64,000 nucleotides of DNA from Ophiosphaerella korrae (GCA_028456385.1 JALNQF010000093.1:1-64000); one strand, 5' to 3'; positions 10,286 to 22,312 are shown, counted from the first letter of the stretch. The notes: a model not told the origin generated them from the sequence alone. A program made the numbers and translations.

Positions 10286-12901
10286 ATGTTCACGTCGCAT
10301 AAGAGTGACGCGCCATCGCGATCCAGACAGTCATCTGTGGACCTCCCGGTCACTGGTCCTCTGCCTCTTGCTCCGATTTCAACATCAGAACCCTGGGCCT
10401 CCCAATGCTTTGACGAAACCCCCTATGGCGCAATGCACTCCCCTGAGCAGCGACACCGAGTATATTCAAGCAAGCGTAGCTCTGTGTTCAAGCTGCGATC
10501 CAGGAGTAACACCTCATCGTCGACTGCATCAACATTCCTTTCCATGAGTCCTCCTGGGATGTTTCAATCCGAGACGTCACGGCCCGGAACTCCCCTCATG
10601 TTTCGTCAGCATGGGCTTCAAAGCCAAACGGAACCGTCAAGTTCGAAGATGTCATTGTTCCGCGGAAAGAAAGGAAAGAGGTTAAGCGACTCACTTTCAT
10701 CGGGCATAGTGGTTGCTGAATATCAAGAGAAGGACACAGACGACAGGCGTACATCGGTTTTGCGGAAGCCCAAAAGGCAACCTAATCAATCTGAGGCCCC
10801 ATGTAAGTGCTTTTACATTGATCCTAACAAGCGGCACTAATTAGTTATCATAGCTCACAGCCTCAAATACCGCATCTCCAGCCCCTTTGGATTCCAGCAT
10901 TTAACACATACTGACCGACACCAACTGGTGGAATTCGAACAAAATCCGGGAGATAAGCTGGCCTCTGGCTTTCGAACAGTTCGCACATCACAACAGCCAA
11001 GCAATGACCCAAGTGGAATGAATGCCGAAGACTACTTCAACAACTTCTCGTCCGATAATCTAGCAGCACAGGTACAACGATCACCCACTGCCTTACATCT
11101 CGGGTCCCCTCCTCAGACTCCAGTAATCTCGAATGAGTTTCAGCAATCAGGAACCACTGTACAAGAGAAGTCACCGGGAACCGTCCTCCGCACGAGCAGA
11201 TCAGTCGAGAACTTCAGTCAACCAGTCCGTAATCACCGTTACTCACAGTCCGCTCTAGTCCCGCCACGGCAATCCTCTCTTTCTCCTCTAGCTCCAATTA
11301 ACGATATCCTTGATCAAGGAAACAGTGGAGCGTCAGTCAGGACATCTCGTACGAAACGAGAATCCGGTGTTTGGGACACCTTCTCACTTGCTACTGCAGC
11401 AGCTGAACCTCACCTGCCTGGTATAAGGGACGACTCGATTTATTTTAGTCACGCCCTGACGACGCCTGACGATACTGCGATACATGCCATGACGCCACCC
11501 TTTAGTCCCAGTCTTGATGATGTTGCTGAAGAACCAGAACGATTTGCCCACCCAAGGCCGGCGCCTCAGCCGCCAATGAGGAGTCCAACAACACCCAGGT
11601 CGCCGTACTTTGATTCTTCAATTTTCAACAATCAGCGTTCCCCTGTAGCAAAGGTGAGAAGCCGTGGAACTGTACATTCTTCGCCGAGATCATATAACCA
11701 AAAGAGCCCTGCGTCCCGACCAACGTCACAGATGTCAGAAACACTTGGCTCAACAGATATTATTCGGCGAAAATCTGTTCGAAGGCCCTCTAATCGCCGC
11801 TTGTCGAATACATGGCGTGTTCCTGAAGAGTCATGGGAAGACGACATCGATTATGCCTATGATAATGCATTGGAGGCCGACTGCGACTTTGAATGGGATC
11901 GTGCATCGTTCGAAGAGTTGGGTGGCCGTCCACAATCTACTTCCGATAGTAGAAGCGAGAATGACCACCCTACCTCCCCAAGAATGATCCAACAGCCACC
12001 AGCTGCTTTGCAGCCTGCCTTTGACCCTTCAGCTGGATTTCGGTCTCGTAACGCCCGAGTTTCTCTCCTCGTGCCTAATGTGCCGGATTTAATGCCCACC
12101 TCAGCAACCTCTGTCTCAACCATGGAGACGTGCCTCAGAACACCCTTTGACCAAGTACATAGAGGTTCAGTAGGTGATCCTGGAGGCTTCGTGGTGAGCC
12201 CGTCACTTCTTGTCCCTCAGGAGTACAAAGAGGACGCAGATCACAACTACGAGGATTTGCTTAATGCATATGCCGACTCAGAGCGTCACTTCACAATGCT
12301 TGACCCTCGATACAGCGCTACCAGCTCCGCTCGGAGCAGACGCAGCTCGTATGATAGCAGCCTTATATCTTCCGCCCAGAGTTCCGGCATGTGGAGCTCA
12401 CCCGTTCGCCGGTCTGCCAGTTCTGCCGGAAGCGTTCCTGAATTAGTCCCATCTCGACGCACACGACGCGATCTCAGTTTTAGCTTGACAATGGATCAAT
12501 TATCTGATTCCGTCACTTCCCTGGCACATCTGGACGAAGAGAAAGAGGACGACGATGTCACTCCACCTGGACGACACTTAGAAAATCGAACCTTTTTTCC
12601 AAACGATGACGAGCTACAAGAGCCACACAATCGCAGACTTTCGATCGAAGAGGAGCTCCGAACTTCACTCGAAATGGCACAACACGGTTCACAGCGCGCC
12701 ACAGACGACCAAGCACGCCATCACAAACAAACCAAGTCTGATAGTGCTGCGAAGCTCATTGCAGCAACTCCCGTCTCGTCTGAAGAACCCCCACTGAAGA
12801 CACGTAGTCGTGCCGCAACTACTTCTCAGACCGTCAAGTCGCCAATGCTCAGCCTGTTCCCGGCCCCGCCTCGATATGGGCCTTCGCCCAATCGATCATA
12901 A
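10286..12901 (+). CDS. CRIB-motif protein, long and largely disordered
   Basis: Two exons, 10286-10802 and 10854-12901, flank a 51-bp intron with donor GTAAGT, a CTAAC branch and acceptor CATAG, giving 854 residues. Immediately after the splice, at about residues 179-195, is ISSPFGFQHLTHTDRHQ. This fits the CRIB consensus (ISxPxxFxHxxH) that binds GTP-loaded Cdc42/Rac. The rest is rich in Ser, Pro, Thr and Arg with many SP and TP sites, as expected of a phosphorylated scaffold of cell polarity. No kinase domain is present, so this is not a PAK kinase. It resembles a Gic-like or fungus-specific Cdc42 effector. A basic patch (RGKKGKR) precedes the CRIB motif and could bind membrane lipids. The start is the ATG at MFTSHKSD. 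Role in polarity is inferred from the motif. Gene structure is well supported. Confidence 0.8.
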
Positions 12902-15389
12902 AATCCCACTCCATTTCCTACCCCAGTCACGTCATGCAATTCTATCAATTCGAAGCATTGCTGGACCATACTTCAATTGACTCCTTCAACCGCAGTCACA
13001 TTGCATGTCTTTGGTGTACATATTCACGATTCACGATTTATCAGCGCCTAGTATCTCTTTTATACTTTGTCATTTTCTTTGCAACGTAATATCCGATAGA
13101 TAAAAGTCGCGACCGCGAGAAATTTCTTTGTCTCGATGCACGAGCGCCATCTGCGCCACAGTTTTTCTTTTTGTCAGAACAATCTCATTTGTCACTTTCC
13201 TATTGCTGCCAGTCGGTTGCCCTGTAATACTACAGTTATTTTTATAGAAGTCTGCATGATGCGGGTTGAGCATTTCTATGCCAACAGGATGAGGAGAAAG
13301 GGATCTAATACGTCGGCGTTGTAGAATTTTAGGTCTAATGTCTCTGGATGTGAGTTGGGGTGAGGTGAAGAACTCAATTGATTACTTATTCCTTATCTTT
13401 AGCATGGCTTTACTACGCAAGTTGAACTTGAACTACTCTAGAAAGCTCGAGCAATTGCAATGTCTATTCACAATCACCTCTACGCTTGTATACCCCCACG
13501 TTTGAACAATTATGCTGCACGCACAAATCTTGCCGGTTGTACAACTTCGTGTAGTCCTTTTTCATCAATCTGGCGCCACTTTGATTGCTATGGCCCATTT
13601 TCGCTTCGCCCTGCTAGCCGTCTTGGTGTTGCAAGCCTCTTGCGCCTCATTGCGGATCCATCGCTCCGGCATCTCATCTCAGGTCGCAGCATCGATGCCA
13701 GTGTCGCAGATCTGCGACACGTTGGCACCAGCATGGCAACAATAAAATTAGAGTCACGAGTTTGAAAATACAGTGGGCCAACAAAAGTCGTGTCACGCCA
13801 TTGCGCTGATTCCATGACAATGATGCAAGATGTATAATTAAGTACACTGTCTCGAGGTTACATAATATGGTCGGGAAACTACCAAACAACAGCTCAAGCA
13901 CAAGGCCAACCCACCTACGCAATAAGTATGCAGCACTGAACCCACCAATCATGCATTTTAAAAAAAATACCACACCGGTACGAACAGGTGGTACAAGACG
14001 GGTCTCTGGGACGTGGAGCCAGAGTGGAAGAAGGATCACTATGCATCTCGCCATGTTAGGCCCAAAAACACCAACACATCGCGCAAAATCACCATGCAGC
14101 ACGTCCAGAGAAATTTAAAGCGGCGCAGTGCAGACACGAAGAAACGTCTGCGCAAAGCCAACATGCAGTTTGCAGTTCGCAGTTCGCAGTTTCAGGCCGT
14201 CTTTTCCCATATTGCGGCTTCGATTCGCTCAAGCGTAGATATTGTTGTGCATACACACGCGTCGTCAACAACGCGTGAAAACATCGCGCAAATTTTCGCG
14301 TCACCCCAATACGGACGCTGCCCCTAGGCTCGAGCTTCAATAACTGCCTGCTTTCATCAAGTCTTCATCGGTACCAGACTTGAAGCAAGACAGGAGCAGC
14401 ACATTCACTATAGCTGGCACTGTGTTGAGTGCCTTTGCTTATGCCAGACACAAGTCCTATGCGGACCCACAGGGCAGGTTAACCAGGTCGGCAACCGAAC
14501 CTGGGGAAGCGAAGGCCAATTTGCGGGTTGGAGCAAAAACGGGTATATGCCCTCATGTCAAGATGCTACAAGAGGATGACCCCAGACAAATTTTCCGTAA
14601 CCCCATGTCGCGAGCGCTCTGCTGCCTCCAATAATTCTGCGGGCAATCATGTCCAACCACGTCAATAGGCCACCCTGTTTTTCGGGTCATCTATTCAATG
14701 CGTTGAATGCGTGGAGCAACTACCAGACTCAGGTTGGAGGTGGCCTGTGGCTGTGGTTCTGCCTTCATTTACGGATTCTGGACTTTGTGTCGAGCAGGGA
14801 GGGTGCAGGATCGCCCGGGTAAAACAACAAGGCTTCAAGTATGGGCATGTCCATCACTAGGTATTGGCCTTGAAGGATGCTGTGGTTGCAATGTGTTATT
14901 ATCCTTGTCCATACGCGTCAAGATCTGAGCTCATGGTATGTCTCGCTACTCGGGTAATATATACACGCCTGTAAGGCCTTGTTGTTGTTGTTGATGATGC
15001 TGGTATTCCGGAATGAGATTATCCGTCGGACATTGTGACAAGATAGGATCGCGTCAGTAGCGACTGTAAGATCGGATCAAGCGAAGGAAGATTTGGGGTC
15101 CTATGGAAATAGATCGGGTGGTTTGTATACAATATTCAGAGTTATATGACTGAAGATATGCTTAGGCGAGCTACATGGGGCTCGTGTGAGGACGGGTCTA
15201 CTCATATCTTAGCCTGTAGGCCTTGAAAAGTCACTTGGATCATTACATATGCAACTTGCAAGTTGGATCTCGTGATGCTATGCATAAGCCTTCAGGCTAA
15301 GCTTTTTGCTCTAGGACTCCTCTAATAAGTACCGCGTGATCAAGCGCTTCTGCTTTGTCCGCATTCCTCTCTGGTATTTTTTTACTTTT
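12902..15389. other. No convincing gene
   Basis: This holds the 3' region of the CRIB gene, then about 2 kb of short, overlapping frames. A minus-strand frame at 14102-13674 (142 codons) is hydrophobic but has no motif and overlaps plus-strand frames of similar length, so I treat it as chance. A short triplicated CAGTT(T/C)G run occurs near 14165-14192. Confidence 0.55.
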
Positions 15390-16240
15390 ATATGCCTGGG
15401 AACAGACGTATCGCCATTAAGCAGTAACGCTACTACTGTACCATTGGATTCAGCCAACTCTAGCTACTTACGCGGCTTGCGGTCAGCCTTCCAGTTGAAA
15501 TCAACACTAATGCCGGCTCTGCGCATTTCTCGAACGATAGACATATTTTCTTCCACAATCAGACTGCTCTCATATGCAACAATCCATACACCTACTTTTG
15601 AAGCCGCATTAGACTTCTTGGAGTGAGCTTCAAGAAGGTTACGGATCCAACCAACACCGAAGGAGATGCCGACGCTAGAAACGTCACCCTTACTAAACAT
15701 ACCAATAAGATTGTCGTACCATCTGGCATTGGTACTGCCTACATTATAGAAGTATCGATAAGGCAACTTCGTGAACCAGGCCGGTCCAGTAGTTCGACCT
15801 TTGAGCAAGTGATAGGTCGAACTTAGTCTATTTGTCGATATCAGCGATCGTGAGACACTGAAGGAGCAAGCTACTCTACTTCATCCACTTTTCACATCCC
15901 CATACTTTTAAAGCAGCTCGTCTGAGCATAAAAACTCAATAATTTGGGTAAAGGTACCGTTAGGATCCACCAACAATACATAGTCATCAAACTTTCTAGT
16001 ATTTTCAGGCCCGTATCCGTTTCATTTCATCTCTTTCATACCTCCGTCCACGGTAAATGGGGTAGCATGTCAATCACAGAACTGGCAGACGCATTAAGCC
16101 CGTAGGAACGCCAATAGCAGCAAATGTCTCGTCTAGGCTTAGGCGGGATTGATCTTGATAGTTCGCATCGAGACGCAGCACTTCCGAATCTAGTAAAATT
16201 AGAGCTATATTTCCCACATGGCCAAAATAATACTAACAAA
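15390..16240 (-). pseudogene. Decayed histidyl-tRNA synthetase relic
   Basis: Translating the minus strand in its three frames gives a collinear series of HisRS fragments broken by frame changes and stops. From 5' to 3' these are: EVLRL then IKIN (about 16170-16140), LDETFAAIGVPTG (about 16130), a stretch ending LPWTEV (about 16045), KFDDYVLLVDPNGTF and QIIEFLCSDELL (about 15990-15925), FDLSLAQRSNYWTGLVHEV (about 15820-15760, matching class II motif FDLSLARGLDYYTG), then WYDNLIGMFS and VGISFGV (about 15720-15640), and IVREMRRAGISVDFNWKA (about 15530-15480). The order and spacing are those of cytosolic/mitochondrial eukaryotic HisRS (core and anticodon-binding domain). The catalytic motif residues are altered (RGLDYYTG to QRSNYWTG). 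The 5' part is missing or unrecognisable beyond about 16240. It is clearly non-functional. Whether it is a duplicate of the resident gene or a foreign copy cannot be told from the window. Confidence 0.85.
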
Positions 16241-17188
16241 ACTGCATGTATGCGTCCGCGATGAACTATGATTTGGTCTTACTGAGAAACCTTGCCAATC
16301 TTATATCGTTTGATTCAGTACGCATCTCCCATAGTTGAAGAGCGCAGAGTTTTCCACTTAGTCTTTAAGGTCGTAGTTATGATAATTTATCATCTCAATC
16401 ATCTTTTAGAATACTCTGTAGCTCTAAACTTGGAATACAAATATCAGTGGCGTCGTCAATTTTGTACATCCCGCAGACCTTACGGAACAGGACTTCACGT
16501 TCGATGATAACTTTTGTCTTCATATGAGGTAGAAGGGTCTTTCGACAAATTATTTTAGAGTTTCGGCATCTCGAAGGAAATTACTTAGAAGCTATGGCTT
16601 ATCTGAATTTTGAGTCAGAGTCTACATTTGTTTTACTAGTAGGTAGTGAACTAAATATTCGAACATCCAGGATACAGCATACTCATTTCTTCACCTTAGC
16701 CAGAGGCAGTTATTGATAACACCAATCAACAAATAGCCCTATAAGAAAGGGTTTCTTACCACTAATGCATGTATTCTCTTCTTTGTATGCTCATAGTTTG
16801 CCTCCCGCCGAGACTTGTGTAAAGGTGTTATAGGTGTCCCGGATGTCGCGGAAAGCATTTAAAAATGAGGAAGAGCAGTTGTAGGATTATTGTAGCCCTA
16901 CCCTTATTCCAAAGAAACGTTGGAGATGTGAGGCTAGCAGCTGGTGAACATTCATTGTCCTTGCAGTGCCAGCCAATCACATCGATTTATTCGAGGCACA
17001 TACGTCATCGAACAGCGCCCATCTTCAACAATCGCCATCACAACTCTTACCAACCAGGTCTTCAGCCACATACCATCCTGAAGATTAACAACGGGATCGT
17101 AGGATATTTCCTTCCCTACAATATCTCCCCTACTTCCGCAGCAACATCATTTACCATTTCCATTGGACATTACTGCCACTTTTGCATC
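16241..17188. other. Intergenic, upstream of the lipase gene
   Basis: No gene seen. A plus-strand frame from 16865 runs in-frame into the lipase, but its 108 codons have no family resemblance and sit before a typical signal-anchor start, so it is treated as leader sequence. The segment 16241-16500 may contain further unrecognisable remains of the HisRS relic. Confidence 0.5.
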
Positions 17189-18739
17189 ATGGTGTTCGGT
17201 CTGCGCCAGTTAACGCCGCAACGCATCATAATCTTCATTTCAGCATCTATTCTCTTCTGGATATTTGTTTTCAGTTTAACACCAATCACATCACCTCTAC
17301 CACCATACACCGGTCCCCATGAGGTTGGAATTTTAGATATTGAGACAGAGGTTGAGAGGAGAATTATTCATGATGCAACATTGAAAGAGACGAAAGAGAA
17401 TGCTTTTGAGCTCTCCACACTTGCGATAACTCTGTATTACCCTTCTTCACTTCCACCATCGTCACCAAGGGACCGACCGTGGGCACGACCTTGGCTTCCA
17501 CAGCCAATTTCCCTTATCGGTACCGGTTATGCGCGCCTTGCAGGCGTATCATTTCCACCTTTTCAAGGAGTTTTCACCTTTGCGCTTTGGCTGTTAGGTT
17601 CTAGCACTGTCATTCCAGGAGTCGTGGACGCACCTGTTCTCTCTGGCGCTGAAAGAGTCCTCGTTGATGAGAGCGGCGATGCTGACGGCTTCAAAAAGGT
17701 GTTGAGCGCAGCTGAGCAAGAGCATCAGGAACTGAAGCGCGACGGAAAGCTCGGAACCTTACCTTGTGTTGTATTTACACATGGTATGGCTGGAATGAGC
17801 CAGTCCTACTCCCATTACCTAGGGAGTATTGCGAGTCATGGCTATGTTGTGGCTGCGGTAGAGCACCGCGATGGCAGTGGGCCTGGCACGATTATTCACT
17901 ACCCGGACGGCAAAGAGAAGAAGGTCTGGCATATGAAGTTACAAGACCTAGAATCCAACCCGCCCATGACTGAACTGGATCTCAAGAAGGCACAACTCGC
18001 ATTTCGAGAAGCGGAGATTAGCGAAACGATCAAGCTATTTGCCCAGCTAAACGCTGGCGAGGCACCTATTATGAACCTCAAGCCTGATTCACCGCGCGAG
18101 GCACTTCCCGGTTTTAAGCATCGCCTCAACCTTGCTGCCATCACTGTTGCTGGCCACTCATACGGTGCAACTGGAGTTATGCAAGCTCTTAAGTCTGCCG
18201 GAACCAAATCGATGCCAATTAACGCAGGCATTGCTCTAGACCCTGGAAAGGGATCCGGGCCTCTGAACAAAGACATCGATATCCCGATATTGGTCATGCA
18301 GAGCGGCGAATGGACGGAGGAACAAGTCGAATTTTATGGACAGGGAAAACACTTCGAAGTCGTGAGAAAGATCATTGAGAGCGTAAAAGAAGGATGGTTT
18401 ATGACCTTGAGTAAGTATGATCGAAGAAAATGCATACTGTTCAACTATTAACGTACCATAGCTGGATCTGCCCATCCATCATGCACCGATGCGCCCTTGA
18501 TTGTTCCGTGGATCATGAAGATGGTAACTGGTACAACATTGGATTCTAGGATAGCTCTAAGGGAGTATATCGATGCTTCAGTGCGCTTTCTGGAGTACTT
18601 ACAGACTGGGAAGAAAAAGGGCGTGCTATTGAGTGAGGTCTCTAGCAAAGAGGGCCCAATTGGAGATGCTGAAAAACGCAACAAGGTGAAGGGGCAGTAT
18701 GGCGCTGATTGGGAAGTTCATGTTTTACCAAGCTATTAG
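17189..18739 (+). CDS. Platelet-activating factor acetylhydrolase-like lipase
   Basis: Predicted alpha/beta hydrolase of the PAF-AH (PLA2G7-type) family, which releases short or oxidised acyl chains from phospholipids. Exons 17189-18410 and 18462-18739 flank a 51-bp intron (donor GTAAGT, acceptor CATAG), giving 499 residues. The start at MVFGLRQLTP was chosen because a strong transmembrane or signal-anchor helix follows at residues 12-30 (IIIFISASILFWIFVFSL). An in-frame ATG 324 bases upstream exists but its leader looks non-coding. Visible motifs are FTHGMAG and SHGYVVAAVEHRDGSG (oxyanion region), the nucleophile elbow AGHSYGA with Ser at about 324, a candidate Asp at about 351 (IALDPG), and the candidate His at about 412 in GSAHPS, encoded just after the intron. 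The length is in the range of fungal members, and it probably faces the secretory lumen or cell exterior. Confidence 0.9.
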
Positions 18740-19003
18740 ACAGATAAATGTGAACACTCGTGTGGCGAGCTTTTTACATTGATTGCATTAGCATCCAACT
18801 TACGGAAAGTTTTATGAAGGAGGTTATTTGCACCGTTGATGCGTGCATTTTCTCAATACTGGGCATTCTTCATTGATTGGCCATCGAAGGGAGGCGCATT
18901 CTCAGTCTGACAGCAACAACTGTATAAGTCCCATCTATTTGATGCTCTTCCGGTGACCAAATCTCAGCAAAGGAAGTTAAGCAAGCGGAGGGATGCTAAG
19001 ATA

Positions 19004-19478
19004 CAGTGACTGGACAAAAGTTTAGCAACTCAAGCGATTCCTCACCAAAATTAGCCAATTTCAGCATATAATACTACCTCTCCCACTTAAATTTTTTTTT
19101 TAAAATTAGAGGTAATTATTCTCCTAGTATTACTCTTCAATATATATATATTATATTTACTTCTTAAGATAAAATAGTTAAATAAAGCTAAAGTCTTAAA
19201 AAAAATTATCTAGATTTCCCTTATTTTACTAGTAAAAACGTAGATTTTAAGGAATTTTTTCGAAGGTTTTACTTTAAAGCTACGCGAATTAGTATAGAGA
19301 AAAGAAAATAGGAATTTAAATAAATAATAAGATAGGTTTTTATCTCTTTTATAATCTCTATACTTTTTAAAGATTTCTAATATATAGGCGTTGTATAATA
19401 TTGGGTAGAAAAAAGCTAGTTTTTGGTGAGGCTTGGTGGGGTTTTGGCTCGCCGTGCTAAACTTTTGTCCTAGTACTG
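19004..19478. mobile_element. 475-bp MITE with TA target duplication
   Basis: The ends are inverted copies: CAGTGACTGGACAAAAGTTT at the left and, reading inward from the right, CAGTACTAGGACAAAAGTTT, both continuing into AGCA and then a CCTCACCAAAA-(T/C)TAGC block. Each end is flanked by TA (19002-19003 and 19479-19480), as for Tc1/mariner transposition. The interior is strongly AT-rich with poly-T and TATATA stretches and no transposase frame, so it is a non-autonomous or RIP-eroded derivative. It lies between the lipase gene and the zinc-ribbon candidate. Confidence 0.8.
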
Positions 19479-19766
19479 TACCATGTGATCTATTGTTACT
19501 GGAGTGAACATTAGGCAAGTATTTTAGATTCAGCCTTTTTGTAGTTGCACAGAACTTAGTAAAACACCCTCAGCCTTGAGTATAGCCATACTTTGAGTCC
19601 AATCACAGCCTGCCACGTACCGCTGGGAGCGAGTATGCATCCTAGAGGCTCACCTTTTCACAAGCTCTACACTACCAGACTATAAGGGCCCGCCCTCGGA
19701 TTCCGACAAGATATTTGAAGGAAAAATACTGTTCACCCAGCTCTATCTAACGATCCAAATTATACC

Positions 19767-20013
19767 ATGAGTTATCCTACGCAAGGAGAAGTCAGTAAGG
19801 TTAAAAACCTTGGACCCGTGGCTCCACCGCCTAAGCCTCCTCAAATGTCCGATTTCAGAGAACTACTACAACCAGTGCTATTTTAGCTAACTTTAAACTA
19901 GTGGTACAGCTACAGCTTGTCAAAGTCCTGTATTCTGTAAAGATTGCAGTGAAATTTTGTATCCAGAATTATCCAAATATTGTCTTAATTGTGGGGAACG
20001 GATTGGAGATTGA
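19767..20013 (+). CDS. Candidate micro-protein with a zinc ribbon
   Basis: A short gene is suggested by an ATG (MSYPTQGEV) followed by a Lys/Pro-rich segment and, in another frame downstream, FCKDC and YCLNCG, a classic double Cys-x2-Cys zinc ribbon ending GERIGD and TGA. One model uses exons 19767-19846 and 19902-20013 with a 55-bp intron containing GCTAAC and ending CTAG, giving 63 residues; its donor (GTCCGA) is weak. A second uses donor GTAAGG at 19795 with an acceptor at 19909, giving about 43 residues. The Cys spacing and the CTAAC/CTAG signals argue that the second exon is real. I do not recognise the protein. The function could be nucleic-acid or protein binding. No homologue can be named from memory. 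Confidence 0.4.
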
Positions 20014-20437
20014 ACCTTAATCCGTATGGCAATCTCGTAGGGACAGGAGTGGAAGATAACACGTGCATAGGTATCTCAGCCTTGCTGCGTCGAATTGGAT
20101 TGTCATACAATTTATCTCGTATTGAAAGATAGCTAGACGGAATTGACTGCTGAAAGTTCAAGATTTATTGGCAAGATAAGACTCAGTAGTTCTTCACGTG
20201 GTGCTTCTATTATATTACTAGGCAGATACAATAAGATTTGAAAAACATACCCAGGCTGTATAACTGGGCATAGATGAAGTTGATTTTAGTGTGCAGTAGC
20301 TGCAGCGTGTTCAATACCTACGAGGAGGCTGCCCAGGTATGAATAGGGAAAATTAGGCAGCAGCGAAAAGAGAAGAAACATCAGCCTTGCGCCTGGAAAC
20401 CACTCTGATATAAAATGCACCCTTTGAAAGCTTGAAG

Positions 20438-20459
20438 TTTTTTTTTTTTTTTTTTTTTT
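20438..20459. repeat. T22 homopolymer
   Basis: Twenty-two consecutive T on the plus strand in an intergenic region; no element ends are visible around it. Confidence 0.85.
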
Positions 20460-20674
20460 CCCTATTGATGCTCATGCCATTTGGCATTATTGAAACCCTG
20501 CGCTATCGCTCGAAACCTACGACTTGACTGTAATTTGTTCAGTAAATAGACTTTTCCATGCTGTTCGGATTAAAATGGTGTGTGGGAATCCTTCAGAGTC
20601 CCACAAACGAGACTACATTAGGTTAAAAAGCGTACTTAGACTCACGCCATATTTACGACTGTGACTATACCCCG

Positions 20675-20974
20675 ATGAACGAGAAGCCAGAGTGCACTCA
20701 CGCTGAAGACGACCAAGAAGAGAACTCTGATGATCTCGGGGTGCGGCATTACGCTGGGGAAGTGGCTCTGGTTGAACACCACACTGCGACAGCGCCTCCG
20801 CCGCCGCCTCCATCGAAAAGACCAAGAAGGGCACGATATATACGACAAGATTATGATTTTGAAGCATGTCCTGAGTGTCAAGAGGAGTGGCTTGACTACT
20901 GTGATGTTAGTGGACGCATATTGAAATGCTGGCGATATCGCGTTATTTTATTGAATCGATTGCGACATGTCTGA
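20675..20974 (+). CDS. Small acidic ORF, uncertain
   Basis: An open frame of 99 codons starting MNEKPECTHAEDDQEE. It has an acidic N-terminus, a proline run (seven P) followed by a basic patch (KRPRRAR), then CPEC with a later CDV. It could be an exon of a small nuclear protein, but overlapping minus-strand frames of similar length exist and there is no recognisable domain. Weakly supported. Confidence 0.2.
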   Translation: MNEKPECTHAEDDQEENSDDLGVRHYAGEVALVEHHTATAPPPPPPSKRPRRARYIRQDYDFEACPECQEEWLDYCDVSGRILKCWRYRVILLNRLRHV

Positions 20975-21300
20975 CAGTTAAACTGTAAAAGACGGACACA
21001 GACACAGACACAAAATATACCTCTCACCTTCTATACGACCTCAGGATTTCTATTGTTTGCCAGTAGCGAAATGCATCACAAGCCTGGGCGAATCAATGAA
21101 ATACAAAACCAGACGGAAGGCCACACTGATATCACTGTCCCAAGGACCCAGTCGAAATGAGAAATACATGTAAATGTTTATATGAAAAACCCGCTAATAC
21201 GCAAGATGAAACATAAGAAAAGCGCCAAAGAGTATGCCACATCCATCAACGCAGGACCAGAAACACTCTGCAAGACCTCATTCAGACCCATTTTGCCTTC

Positions 21301-22312
21301 TTACCGTGGCGCGGCTGGCGCAGCTGGTCCACCTCCAACAAAACTGTACCCACCCCCACCATGCTGGGCATCCCTCCTGTAATCCTCATAGCCGCCGGGG
21401 CTCAATGCATTCGCCCCTTCGCTCTCCCTGTAATCGGCGTACGGCGGTACTGGCTTCCCATAATTTACTCTGTCCTCGCCCCAGCTTAATGGGCGGCCAG
21501 GGTGCCTGCCTTCGTCTGTGTCGGTGGAGTGGAGCAGAGCGTATTCGTCTTCTTGTTGGTTTCCACCGTGTTCGGTACGTCGGTCTTCGTCGTCTGAGAC
21601 GCGGTTACCCGTTTCAATTTCCGTGGACCAGGCATTGTCTTTGGCAGATTCGCCGGAGAGGTGGTGGGGGTTGGCTTCTTTGGACTCGTAAGGAAGGACA
21701 CCCTCTTTAAGAAATTTGGAGAGATAGTAGCCACTGACGGCGGTGGTGAGGGCGAACAGGATGCTGAGGGCGTTAGCTGGCAAGGGTGGGAAAGAGCAAT
21801 TGGGTGGGAAGGCACATACAAGATAACAACGCCGATTCCTACACTAGACTTGCTGACGTTACACTTGCTCTCGCTTCCCCACTTGAATGTCGTGCAGTTG
21901 CGTTCGTCATCTGGAATATTCTTCTCCTTTGCGCCTTCTATTATGCCACTACTGTTCCACATCGCCACGGCAATGAAGGCGGCAAACCAGAGGATGGTAT
22001 ATATGGCATCGACTGCGAGAAAGGCATAGGCGTTTGCGAAGCGTTCGGCGCGGGACCACATGGGCACCATGACAAGGTAGATGATGGCGGGTATGGAGAG
22101 GAAACACTGGAATAAGGTCAGGCTTGTCATTTATGAAGGCCTGGCAACTCAGTCAAGCATACCAAGGCAAGATAAAACTTAGAAGCACCACCTGTGGCTC
22201 CCGTCTTGGTGAAGACAGCAATGGTGATGCATAACCCCACGAATATGAACAAAGTCTGTGCAACATGGGCCACGATCTTGCATTTCTGGACATAAGACTG
22301 CGGTATCCGCAT
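21301..22312 (-). CDS. MARVEL-domain integral membrane protein
   Basis: Three exons, 22312-22163, 22106-21820 and 21763-21301, give 299 residues. Intron 1 (56 bp) has donor GTATGC and acceptor TTCCAG. Intron 2 (56 bp) has donor GTATGT, branch GCTAAC and acceptor CCTCAG; an earlier CAG would put the frame into a stop, so the branch-proximal acceptor is chosen. Four hydrophobic helices appear: about 15-35 (VAQTLFIFVGLCITIAVF), 47-68, 75-100 (AYAFLAVDAIYTILWFAAF) and 138-160, the last assembled across intron 2 (GVVIFILFALTTAV). Between helices 3 and 4 is a short loop with two Cys. A long cytosolic tail follows, acidic then Pro/Gly/Tyr-rich, ending APAAPR. This is the layout of fungal MARVEL proteins of the plasma membrane or eisosome neighbourhood. 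Function beyond membrane organisation is not inferable. Confidence 0.85.

Noticed and set aside
13674..14102. Hydrophobic minus-strand frame of 142 codons
   Set aside because: No family resemblance and overlapped by plus-strand frames of similar length; probably chance.
19210..19518. Minus-strand frame of 102 codons
   Set aside because: Lies across the AT-rich MITE and its flank; composition (Lys/Phe/Tyr-rich) follows the base bias and there is no motif.
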